Positions 44,752 to 56,300 of a stretch of 64,000 nt of DNA are shown in pieces (position 1 is the stretch's first letter; every line of letters starts with the position of its first letter). The position numbers and the translations under genes are program-made. This DNA is from Przewalskia tangutica. Its lineage: Eukaryota > Streptophyta > Magnoliopsida > Solanales > Solanaceae. The notes beneath the pieces were generated by a model. The model saw only the letters and a list, made by a program, of their open reading frames with translations, was not told the DNA's origin and made no database searches. The DNA lies in assembly GCA_029844215.1 (NCBI GenBank), contig CM056738.1, positions 77,678,093 through 77,742,092 of the forward strand. Direction: 5' to 3'.

Positions 44752-45172
44752 CCCGGAAACTGTCACAAGGCTCAAGCTAATCATGGCTCAAGCTAATCAT
44801 TACTTTATTTTATCTTATTATTATTTGCTTACAGTACAATTTATCTAAAATTTTGATCTAACGTGTCATTTGAGATTCACATGTCCTTGACCATGTATAT
44901 AAATTTAACTGTACCATTTTATGGGTAAACATTTTGGCCAACCTGGACAATTGCGGTGTCACATGTGACTCCTCTACTAATCTAATTTCTTATTTAAGTC
45001 TTATTCTTTGTTCAGATCAGACATATGACAGGAATAGGGAAAAGAAGTTGCAATGTCGGGGATAACACAAACAATCTTAGGTCGGATGGTCTTCCAATAG
45101 GAACCAAAAGACCCGAAGCATACTGACAGAGTCACTTCTGGTGACGGTCAAACTCAACATGGTGACGTTCTC
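44752..45172. other. Spacer between elements E and F
   Basis: No gene or known repeat. A direct repeat GGCTCAAGCTAATCAT occurs at 44770-44800. The junction with the truncated LTR of F is at about 45173. Confidence 0.4.
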
Positions 45173-45574
45173 ACCGACGCGGGATTTTCCATATCCGAGG
45201 CGAAATTGGTCGGGGGCAGAAGGGTCCAGGGCACACGATTTTTGCAGTATATAATCCCTAAAACCCTGACCTAAGGGAGGCATCTTGTACATATTTTTCT
45301 ATTCTACTTTGGAGGCTAAGAAGGAGGCTACAACACAAGATTAGAGACAACTTTGGTTCAAGTTCTTTTTCGTTTCTTTTATTTATTTCAGTTTATGCTG
45401 GTTTGTATTAGTTCTTGACATGACAATGTTTATGAGCTAATTACTTAATTAGGGCTTTTCTATTGAATCACTTGAACTTCTAATTCATGAATTAATGCAT
45501 TAGCTTGATTTCTTCTTCACTTGATTAAGATTTATTCAATATTGGTATGAATATTTGATAGTTAACTGACCACT
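45173..45574 (+). repeat. Truncated 5' LTR of F, part 1
   Basis: Matches 60944-61345 of the 3' LTR starting at CCGACGCGGGATTTTCC, with TATATAA at 45248-45254. It ends in CCACT, the target site of element G; part 2 is 57703-58268. Confidence 0.85.
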
Positions 45575-48500
45575 TGTCGCGCCCATTTTCGGCCGCGGCA
45601 TTTTCTAAATAAATAGCGAGCCCTGCTTACTAAGAAAATGTTAGAAAAATAAATAAATAATAAAAAGTGCTAAAATAATTAAAATGTGTTTAAAAGGTGC
45701 TAAAGTGCTAAAATTTAAAAGGGAAAGTGCTAAAGTAATTTTAAAGCTGAAGGGTGCTAAAAGTGCAAAAGGGGCTAAAGTTTAAAAGGGTGCTAAAAGA
45801 AAAAGAAAAATGCTAAAGGGTTGCTAGAATGCTAAGGGTTCGCGGAGTCGCCACCTAATTAGTTTGGGTGAATTAGGACACCTAAATGTTTAACTAGTTT
45901 AAAGTAAAACATTAACTCCATTTTATGGTCTGCTAAACTTAGTGAGATTCTGGGTAAGGGTTCTTTATTAATCTAGAGGGAAGGGGTTAGGCACCCTCTA
46001 AGATCCGCTAACTTGCGGTTGTCCTGCCAAACCTAGGGTAATTATTATGTTTAAGAAAAATGCAAAATAAAGCTCTTCCTGTTTAATAAAATGCTAAAAA
46101 TGTTAAAATGTTTAAAAGGTGCTTAAAAGGGCAAAAGTTTGCTAAAGGTATTAAATGCTAGAAGGGCTCCTACTTAGAAAGGTGTTAGAAAATGATAAAA
46201 GTGCTAAAATGTTTAAAAGAATGCTAAAAATGTTAAAATGTTTAAAAGACTTAAAGATTTTAAAATGCCAAGGGGTGCTAAATGGAAAAGATGCTAAGGT
46301 GCTAGAGGTATTTATATTATTTATAAGAGATGGTGTAAAATAGATGCATGCATTTTATAAAAGACTTGTGCTACATGTAGAGTTTAAAAGTGTTCATTTA
46401 CTTTTATTTATAAATAAGTGACGCGAAACTAATTTATAAGTTAAATGCATGCACTTACTTGAAAAAATTTAATTTATGTGGCCTAGTGCAAGAGACGGTT
46501 ATCATTTGGCAAAGTTTTGGTCGTGGCAAGCCTGCAAGAATTAAATTAAAGGGAATACATTTCTAATGTCCAACTACTTACTAATCTATTGGTTCAAGAT
46601 TTAATTATTCCAACTATCTTACTAATTAGTGTAATGTTAAACAATTAATTTACAATAAATAAATGAATGGGGACGGGGTAGAAAATAATATAAAGGACTC
46701 GAAGGATGGCGATGTCTTCGCTGCGACTTTGGAATTCCGATGCGGATAGAGAGATGCACATAGATGCGGGTACTAATTTGCCACGATGAGTCTCGCCATG
46801 AGACTCTTTGTTGCTCCGGTGCGTGCCATGTAAAAGAAATAAGAAAAGATAATGATTAGTACATGTCCAAATCTCTTGTAATAATAAATAAGCATTTAGC
46901 ATGAGATGTAACACATATAATTTTATGTTTAAGCATATATACCCGTATGGGCTTAGCCCATGTATGCACGTGGGCTGGACAGACAACACAGAGGCAAAAA
47001 TGGAGATTTATGGGCCTGAGACAGCCTCTTGCATGTTCATTTTCAACCATTAGCCAGGGATAAACCAACAGTCATACCTCCAGGCTCCCAATTTAGGATA
47101 CAAGATCAGGAAGACATGCTTAGACAATGCCAACTTACATTTAAAACAGAGAAGGGCCACTGTAATATAGGTTTATTAAAGCGCGAGCGCGAAGCAATCA
47201 ATTGGGAAATAGATCAATTTATAAAGCTTTGAATGCCAATTTAGACATATATGATCATGTTTAAACTGTTTTATTAACACCAATACATCAATTTCAGGCT
47301 CCTTACTAACATGGGTATTATGTAGACCAATTTAACAGATTAGCATAGTACAATAGGAGACATTATATGCTGTCATGGACCTATTTTAAGATTCAACAAA
47401 GTAGAGCTAAATATGCAGTCATGTTAACAGACATGCAGATCAGAAAGTAAATAAACAAACATCCCGAGATGACATACACACAATATTTAAAGTATAGGTG
47501 ATATACTTAGATGTATGCAAAGATATACAACCTTGATATGCACCTTGTATATATCTAAACTCCTACATTTTATGTATCTTTGAAACATATCATTGTAAGT
47601 TTAGTAAATCCGAGGGAAACAGGCCAGCACAAGCAGGTTAAACATTAATTAATATAATGGAAGATGGATGGATATCCCACATGATTCAAGGCAAACAATA
47701 TTTAATCAACTATGCATAACAAGCAAAACTCGCAACAAACAGTGTAAAGCAGATTTCTTGGCGTGATCCAAGTAAAACAAAATCGAAACCTAAATAGACT
47801 CCCTCAACATATCGAGACTTGAAATTAAATGGGACATAACTCAATAGGTTTCCAACTAAGCCTGCTAGAAAATATACTCACAAAAGACCATTGCTTGGTG
47901 ATTACATCTAAGTCTAAATCCTAGCACTATCGACTCAAACCGGTAGCCAAACCGGTGATCATCGGTATAAAGCGAATAGCTATCATTCATATATTGTTGG
48001 ATGATTATGAACTTTATTATCCAGAAATGATAAGTTTAAAACATCTCTTAACTAAACAGTCGACCAAACAATACTTATAACCAGTTTCGACATACCAAAC
48101 TAACTCGTAGAGAACTTAATCACCAGTACCATAATATATTTAATAAACGACGAAACAAATAAACAGGAAAACAATGTCAACTAACTGGCCAAATCAGGTA
48201 TACAAATATATAACCCATATCAAACACACAATAATAACAAAACGAAAGGATAATGTGTTTACCTTCTCCTGACGACCCGGCGTATCAAGTCGTCGGAGCC
48301 ACTGACGGGTTTTGGGCTTTGCGATGCGAAAGCAGAGGAAGGTTTTGCTTGCTGATTCCTTGGTTGTATTTACTACTGTGCTCGGCCCTATGTTCGACTG
48401 CCCTAATGGTTCTTAACTGCAGCTAAGGGTTCGATGCTATCCCCCCTAAGATGAACTCTCTTGTCTTATCGGTTTCGATGCTATCTATGCTCGACTAAGC

Positions 48501-48711
48501 TCAATTCGATCGATGCTATGGGTCTCTCCTAATCGAGTCTCGTATTGTGGTTCGACTCGACCTATGTTCGCATCTTTGCTCACGGGGTGCCCCTATCGAT
48601 GCTATGGGTTTCCGACTCTCCTCTGCTCTTGTCTGCTCGATACTCATGTGCGACCCGTCTCGCCTCTCTCTTCTCTTTCCTTCTTTTTTTTGTCGATGCT
48701 CTTTGCATGTT

Positions 48712-48720
48712 CTTATATAG
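48712..48720 (-). promoter_or_regulatory. TATA box of the 3' LTR of G
   Basis: The minus strand reads CTATATAAG after a GGGG run, the best TATA box of the LTR. The copy in the 5' LTR at 56528-56536 should drive genomic RNA synthesis. Confidence 0.6.
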
Positions 48721-48940
48721 CCCCTCTTCGGGTTCTATGTTTGGTATGCATTTAAGGCTGAGATTTCTATGCCTATTCTTGCTCTGAATTCGCACGATTC
48801 GTACTTGATATGCTAAGATTTCGTATTGATTCTTACCCTTTTATTTTGGACGAATCTGGGTGTTTAATGATTCGTTAAGGTAAGGTTGGATATGGTAGGG
48901 GATCGTTGGCTGGGTGTGTGTGGGTAAGGAAGGTAAGGGA

Positions 48941-48966
48941 GCCGGATTTTCAGCTGAAAATCCGGC
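48941..48966. promoter_or_regulatory. Perfect 26-bp palindrome in the U3 of G
   Basis: Arms GCCGGATTTTCAG and its exact reverse complement, about 220 bp upstream of the TATA box in element sense. The same palindrome is in the other LTR at 56757-56782. Candidate binding site for a dimeric regulator, or a hairpin. Confidence 0.55.
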
Positions 48967-49892
48967 GAAAATATCGGGTTTGAAGGCGGCGATGGGAATT
49001 TTTTAGGGTTGCTGGGTTATGTTTTTGATTGTGGGAGAGACGAAGTGAAAGGGAAAGAATAAGGCTTTAGGCGTGGGGCTTGGGCTGATAAGGGGATAAT
49101 GGGGATAATGGGGATTGGGCTTGCGGGTCGCAGAAGGGAAATGGGCTGGGCGAGTGGGGCTGGGGTGTGGGCTGCTAGTAGTTTAGAATAAAGGGCTGGG
49201 TAATGGGTAGAATCAATTAGGGGTTTAATTAAGTGTTAGTTTTAGGCTAGTTAATTAATGTTAGTTAATTCTAGGTATTAATTTTAGGTGCTTAATTAAT
49301 TAGGATTAGATTATTTGATTTAGTTAAATTATTTAGGTGCTAAATCAGTCTAAATAAATGCGGGCGTGTTATTTAATTAGTGCTTAATATTTTAGAATGC
49401 GACGCTATTATTTAAAATCTTATTATTGTGCATTATTGCGAAGTTAAATTAAAATTAAAATGAGCTTAGATTAAATTATTTAAATGCTAAATGCAAGTAT
49501 GATTTTTAAGAATTGTTTAAAGCTTTTATAAATGCGACGCTATTAAATGCATGTATTTAGATTAAAAAAAATTGACTTTAAATTACAAATGATTACTAAT
49601 AAATGCGGCTATGCTACCTGACACGACGTTATCGCTAAATTATTTATTTAATGCATTTATTAATTATTTAAGAATTACGACAAAGCTTAAAGTTAATAAG
49701 TGCGGGCGCGGGACTCTAAATGCTTAAGACTTTACGTAAGACGCGATGCCATTATTAAATTATTTATTTATGCCTGTATTTATGTTTTATTCGCTGCATT
49801 TTATTATAAAAATCCTAAAAAAAATATTTTACAAAATTAGTGTAATTTTATGGTTAATGGCTGGACGGGAGGGTCAAAATTGGGTGTCAACA

Positions 49893-50720
49893 GATGTCCC
49901 TCTTTGTATGGAGATGATGGAAGAATCTTCGGACAAAGACGTTGACTCATAGCCAATTTTGTCTCGATCTTGAATTGCAAAAATCTTTGGCGAGTTGACA
50001 AAGTGGCCTTGAAAATCAAAAGCGTCGATGTCGAGTTATGGCGACCTCGGGTTACCATGGTCTAAACACTAAGCGGGCTAAGGCGGACTGAAAGCATCGA
50101 TGTCGAGTTATGGCGACAACTGGTCACCATGGTCAAAACACCGCGGGCTAATGCGGGCTTAAAACATCCCGATGTCGAGTTATGATGACCTTTGGGTTAT
50201 GGTGCAAAAGTAAAAGAAAATAAGCGGCTTGAACACAGGTGTCTGCTATGGCTTGTGGTCTTTGGGTTCTACGGTGATGTGGGGCGAGTGGGCCAAGCGG
50301 CAGGGCTACGCGATCGTTGGGAAGGTTGGCCCCCAGATTGCCACATTATTTTGAAGAGAAAATCCACGTTGTGCTCCTGCTCCTGCATGCTAAGACTTGA
50401 ACAAACGGTTAGTGCATAACTGTTAAGGCAAAAATGATGATGCATAATTTTAAAGTAATGCAACTGTGAGTAGAAAAGGTTATCCTGCAAAAATATGATG
50501 CCTGCTGTGTTGATGCGATGCTGCAAATGCTGTGATTTCGCCGCACGCGGACGTGTTGCGATTGTGAATGCGGATACGTTGTCCTTGCTGCAATTGTCCC
50601 TGTAGACTAAAGCTCAAGAAAGAGTTAGTGCATAACTGCTAAGACGGAATAATATATGAGAGAAAAAAAAATGCAATTTTGAGAACAGAGAAATCGTCCC
50701 TGCGTAGATGTGATATGCTG
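49893..50720 (-). other. 3' untranslated part of element G
   Basis: No coding sequence. In element sense the last bases CAAAGAGGGACATC form the polypurine tract next to the 3' LTR. The segment has three similar stretches with GATGTCGAGTTATG(G/A)(C/T)GAC (near 50028, 50101 and 50170). Confidence 0.6.
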
Positions 50721-51068
50721 ACTTGTCGTCGTTTTCGGACTTGTCGTCGTTTTCGGACTCGTCGTCGTTTTCGGACTTGTCGTCGTTTTCGGACTTGGCG
50801 TCGTTTTCGGACTTGGCGTCGTTTTCGGACCTGGCGTCGTTTTCGGACTTGTCGTCGTTTTCGGACTTGGCGTCGTTTTCGGACTTGGCGTCGTTTTCGG
50901 ACTTGTCGTCGTTTTCGGACTTGGCGTCGTTTTCGGACTTGGCGTCGTTTTTGGACTTGGCGTCGTTTTCGGACTTGGCGTCGTTTTTGGACTTGGCGTC
51001 GTTTTCGGACTTGACGTCGTTTTTGGACTTGGCGTCGTTTTCAGACTTGGCGTCGTTTTTGGACTTGT
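50721..51068 (-). repeat. 18-bp minisatellite (about 19 copies) in G
   Basis: Plus-strand unit CGTCGTTTTCGGACTTGG, with rare T or A changes. Because 18 is a multiple of 3, several frames stay open and give artificial repeats such as SSFSDL and RRFRTW; these are not genes. It lies in the 3' untranslated part of G, known in Tat/Ogre elements as a hypervariable source of satellites. Confidence 0.95.
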
Positions 51069-51199
51069 TCTTCTTGCTCGCAGACTAAAGCTCGAGGAAG
51101 AGTTAGTGCATAAGCGCTAAAAGCGAATAATAAAGCATGAATGATAAAAATGCAATTTTGAGAAACGAGAAAATCTTCGCGTGTAGATGTAATATCACG

Positions 51200-51840
51200 A
51201 TGATGGCGTCGTTTTCGGACTTCTTTGTCTTGATAACGTCGTTACTGGGCGTGTTCTTTGGCGTCGTTGCGTGGACTCATTTGTCTTGCGATAACGTCGT
51301 TATGCGGGCGATGTTCTTTCTTGGCGTCGTTGCGTAGACTTGTTGTCTTGATAACGCCGCGTCGTTATGCGGGCGTATTCTTCTTTGGCGTCGTTGCGTG
51401 GACTTCTTGATCACGTCGTTATGCGGGCGTGTTGTTCTTTGGCGTCGTTGCGTGGACTTCTTTGTCGCGATAACGTCGTTACTGGGCGTGTTCTTCGGCG
51501 TCGTTGCGTGAACTTCTTTGTCTTGATAACGTCGTTATGCGGGCGTATTCTTCTTGGCGTCGTTGCGTGGACTTCTTTGTCTTGATCGCGTCGTTACTGG
51601 GCGTGTTCTTCTTGGCGTCGTTGCGTAGACTTCTTTGTCGATAACGTCGTTATGCGGGCGTATTCTTCTTGGCGTCGTTGCGTGGACTTGCGATCACGTC
51701 GTTATGCGGGCGTGTTGTTGTTGGCGTCGTTGCGTGGACTTCTTTGTCTTGATAACGTCGTTACTGGGCGTATTCTTTGTTGGCGTCGTTGCGTAGACTT
51801 CGTCGCGATAACGTCGTTGCTGGGCGTGTTCTTTGCTCGC
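51200..51840 (-). repeat. 56-60 bp minisatellite (about 11 copies) in G
   Basis: Units with GATAACGTCGTTA(C/T), GGGCGT(G/A)TTCTT and GGCGTCGTTGCGT(G/A)GACTT start near 51231, 51289, 51351, 51409, 51469, 51525, 51584, 51640, 51692, 51751 and 51807. Its GGCGTCGTT core is shared with the adjacent 18-bp array, suggesting a common origin. Confidence 0.92.
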
Positions 51841-52273
51841 GTAGAATAAATGCTCCGCAAGCTAAGCTTGAAAGCGTTAGTGTATACTGTTTAAACAAAA
51901 TGATAAATATATATGAAGTGCAATTTTATGGATAGAGATGCCGTCACGATATGCATGGCGAATCTTGAGATGTTGCCACTACGCTGCAGTGACGAATTGT
52001 TATGATGCCTTTGTTGTGTGCGATCATTGGTTGCAAGTTTGACTTTGTGCAGGATTGACGCGCTAGGTTTTGTTGCGGAACTCTGAACTTTGACTGCTGA
52101 TTATTGATGCCCCTTTCTGCTGCTGCTGCTTCTGATGCGGACTTTGAATTTTGAGATTTTTTTTTTGTCATATCTTCTGCCTCTGCTGTTTCTTCTTACG
52201 AAGAAACTTCTTGCCGTATTTTCTGCTTCGGCTATTGCATTTGCTGCTTCTGTTAATATGAAAAGACCTGCGC

Positions 52274-52528
52274 TCAAAGAAAATTTTGTGAGTTTTGGGG
52301 GGGGGTCGATTTGTATTTGACTTCGCCGCCTTGTCCCTTGACATCTGCGTGCCTGGTCTGCTTGGATTTGCAGCCCCTGTCTGGTTTCCTACATTGTCCC
52401 AGTTTTGAGAAGGTGTCATGCTGCTCTTCTTTTCTGAGACCCCTGCTTTGCCTATAGGAACGAGCGAGTTCAGGCTCGTTCGCTCGGATGCGTGCCTTTG
52501 ATCTTGTGAAGTATTGATGCTCTGCCAT
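52274..52528 (-). pseudogene. Possible gag N-terminus remnant of element G
   Basis: ATG at 52528, about 815 bp after the primer-binding site. The product begins MAEHQYFTRSKARIRA and is basic and Arg/Lys-rich with a disordered look; YFTRSK is reminiscent of Tat/Ogre gag starts. No capsid or nucleocapsid domain follows and the frame ends after 84 residues. It may equally be chance. Confidence 0.3.
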
Positions 52529-53341
52529 TGCTAAGTCAAATACAAATCGACCTTTGGGGGAAGATGATAAATCTTTCTAAAAATGCAACAAACGGTGTTA
52601 GCATAAAGCACATAATTTGCGGGTATGTAGCAGATATATTGCACATAGCACATTCAAACGTTTCCTAACATGCAGGGGGACCTCTTTATGCGGAGGAAGC
52701 CTAAGCGTCAACATGCGAGATTATGACGGATTTGTCCAAGTCGTCCAACTATAATGCCTTTGTTGGAAATGGCGACCAAATGACGGTGCACTTTTCCCAA
52801 TTTCAGCATGTCATGATTGGGCTTGGATTTGTCTGTCATTGTCACGCTACACATAATATGCTGGTTGGTCGTTGGGTTGAGAAACCCGTCGACAAGTTTG
52901 GTGTCTTCCTAATTGTGGTGTCGATGCCAAGGACCGACCCACCTAAGGTAAATGCATGCATGCCCTAAAATAAGGGTGATATAGCTCTATCTTAAGTTTC
53001 TAAGATTTGGCTTTTCTAGGCCTTGAGTTCAGGCGGACAACTCGAGTGAGAAGGCTACGCGGCCACCGGTTAGACCGGGCACTCCACGTATATTACCAAC
53101 TCCCCTAAATTTGGATTTTGAAGAAAGAATTTTGCTGATGCACCCAGCGCACCTCGCATGTAGTGTGTGTTTGTGCGAATTTTCCAGAGTGGAAGAAATA
53201 TGAGCGGAATGCCAGTTTAAGGAAAGCAGTAAAGCAGGTAGCAATCAAAAATAAATAAAACAAAATACAACACACAAAAAATTAAATGCAAAATAATTGC
53301 CAAATAATAACCCTAGGTCTGTCGTGGTTAAGAACCTAAAA
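52529..53341 (-). other. 5' leader of element G
   Basis: Non-coding sequence between primer-binding site and the possible gag start. Long leaders are usual in Tat/Ogre elements. Confidence 0.5.
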
Positions 53342-53359
53342 TCCCCAGCGGAGTCGCCA
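53342..53359 (-). other. Primer-binding site of element G (tRNA-Arg type)
   Basis: In element sense TGGCGACTCCGCTGGGGA lies 4 nt after the 5' LTR, the characteristic Tat/Ogre primer site. Confidence 0.88.
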
Positions 53360-53363
53360 TTTC

Positions 53364-56300
53364 TGTCGCGCCCATTTTCGGCCGCGGCATTTATTTTCTA
53401 AATTCCTGCTCAAATAAAAGGTTAGAGAATAAAAATAAAAGCTAAAAAGTGCTAAAATAATTAAAATGTGTTTAAAAGGTGCTAAAGTGCTAAAATTTAA
53501 AAGGGAAAGTGCTGAAGTAATTTTAAAGCTGAAGGGTGCTAAAAGTGCAAAAGGGGCTAAAGTTTAAAAGGGTGCTAAAAGAAAAAGAAAAATGCTAAAG
53601 GGTTGCTAGAATGCTAAGGGTTCGCGGAGTCGCCACCTAATTAGTTTGGGTGAATTAGGACACCTAAATGTTTAACTAGTTTAAAGTAAAACATTAACTC
53701 CATTTTATGGTCTGCTAAACTTAGTGAGATTCTGGGTAAGGGTTCTTTATTAATCTAGAGGGAAGGGGTTAGGCACCCTCTAAGATCCGCTAACTTGCGG
53801 TTGTCCTGCCAAACCTAGGGTAATTATTATGTTTAAGAAAAATGCAAAATAAAGCTCTTCCTGTTTAATAAAATGCTAAAAATGTTAAAATGTTTAAAAG
53901 GTGCTTAAAAGGGCAAAAGTTTGCTAAAGGTATTAAATGCTAGAAGGGCTCCTACTTAGAAAGGTGTTAGAAAATGATAAAAGTGCTAAAATGTTTAAAA
54001 GAATGCTAAAAATGTTAAAATGTTTAAAAGACTTAAAGATTTTAAAATGTCAAGGGGTGCTAAATGGAAAAGATGCTAAGGTGCTAGAGGTATTTATATT
54101 ATTTATAAGAGATGGTGTAAAATAGATGCATGCATTTTATAAAAGACTTGTGCTACATGTAGAGTTTAAAAGTGTTCATTTACTTTTATTTATAAATAAG
54201 TGACGCGAAACTAATTTATAAGTTAAATGCATGCACTTACTTGAAAAAATTTAATTTATGTGGCCTAGTGCAAGAGACGGTTATCATTTGGCAAAGTTTT
54301 GGTCGTGGCAAGCCTGCAAGAATTAAATTAAAGGGAATACATTTCTAATGTCCAACTACTTACTAATCTATTGGTTCAAGATTTAATTATTCCAACTATC
54401 TTACTAATTAGTGTAATGTTAAACAATTAATTTACAATAAATAAATGAATGGGGGCGGGGTAGAAAATAATATAAAGGACTCGAAGGATGGCGATGTCTT
54501 TCGCCTGCGGCTTTGGAATTCCGATGCGGATAGAGAGATGCACATAGATGCGGGTACTAATTTGCCACGATGAGTCTCGCCATGAGACTCTTTGTTGCTC
54601 CGGTGCGTGCCATGTAAAAGAAATAAGAAAAGATAATGATTAGTACATGTCCAAATCTCTTGTAATAATAAATAAGCATTTAGCATGAGATGTAACACAT
54701 ATAATTTTATGTTTAAGCATATATACCCGTATGGGCTTAGCCCATGTATGCACGTGGGCTGGACAGACAACACAGAGGCAAAAATGGAGATTTATGGGCC
54801 TGAGACAGCCTCTTGCATGTTCATTTTCAACCATTAGCCAGGGATAAACCAACACCATACCTCCAGCTCCCAATTTAGGATACAAGATCGGGAAGACATG
54901 CTTAGACAATGCCAACTTACATTTAAAAGCAGAGAAGGGCCAGCGTAATATAGGTTTATTCGCGCAGTACGCGGGAAAGCAATCAATTGGGAAATAGATC
55001 AATTTATAAAGCTTTGAATGCCAATTTAGACATATATGATCATGTTTAAACTGTTTTATTAACACCAATACATCAATTTCAGGCTCCTTACTAACATGGG
55101 TATTATGTAGACCAATTTAACAGATTAGCATAGTACAATAGGAGACATTATATGCTGTCATGGACCTATTTTAAGATTCAACAAAGTAGAGCTAAATATG
55201 CAGTCATGTTAACAGACATGCAGATCAGAAAGTAAATAAACAAACATCCCGAGATGACATACACACAATATTTAAAGTATAGGTGATATACTTAGATGTA
55301 TGCAAAGATATACAACCTTGATATGCACCTTGTATATATCTAAACTCCTACATTTTATGTATCTTTGAAACATATCATTGTAAGTTTAGTAAATCCGAGG
55401 GAAACAGGCCAGCACAAGCAGGTTAAACATTAATTAATATAATGGAAGATGGATGGATATCCCACATGATTCAAGGCAAACAATATTTAATCAACTATGC
55501 ATAACAAGCAAAACTCGCAAGCGGTGCGAAACAGATTTCTTGGCGTGATCCAAGTAAAACAAAATCGAAACCTAAATAGACTCCCTCAACATATCGAGAC
55601 TTGAAATTAAATGGGACATAACTCAATAGGTTTCCAACTAAGCCTGCTAGAAAATATACTCACAAAAGACCATTGCTTGACTGATTACATCTAAGTCTAA
55701 ATCCTAGCACTATCTGACTCAAACCAGTAGCCAAACCAGTGATCATACTGGTATAAAACGAATAGCTATCATTCATATATTGTTGGACAGATTATGAACT
55801 TTATTATCCAGAAATGATAAGTTTAAAACATCTCTTAACTAAACAGTCGACCAAACAATACTTATAACCAGTTTCGACATACTAAACTAACTCGTAGAGA
55901 ACTTAATCACCAGTACCATAATATATTTAATAAACGACGAAACAAATAAACAGGAAAACAATGTCAACTAACTGGCCAAATCAGGTATACAAATATATAA
56001 CCCATATCAAACACACAATAATAACAAAACGAAAGGATAATGTGTTTACCTTCTCCGGACAGCGACCCGGGGCAGCGTATCAAGTCGTCGGAGCCACTCG
56101 ACGGGTTTTGGGCTTTGCGATGCGAAACAGAGGGGAAGGTTTTGCTTGCTGATTCCTTGGTTGTATTTACTACTGTGCTCTGCCCTATGTTCGACTGCCC
56201 TAATGGTTCTTAACTGCAGCTAAGGGTTCGATGCTATCCCCCCTAAGATGAACTCTACTGTGCTATCGGTTTCGATGCTATCTATGCTCTGACTAAGCTC

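Larger units (their letters stand above)
45575..49892 (-). repeat. 3' LTR of element G
   Basis: 4318 bp. The left third is built of loose GCTAAA(A)-rich repeats (45650-46310). The short frame at 46155 (repeated at 53937 in the other LTR) is a by-product of these. Confidence 0.93.

Noticed and set aside
46155..46343. 62-codon frame present identically at 53937-54125
   Set aside because: The duplication is explained by the two LTRs of G; the frame is low-complexity and lies in untranslated LTR sequence.
50679..51088. Two overlapping plus-strand frames of 111 and 121 codons with hexapeptide repeats
   Set aside because: The 18-bp repeat is a multiple of three and lacks stops by chance; the element is on the other strand and the region is 3' untranslated.
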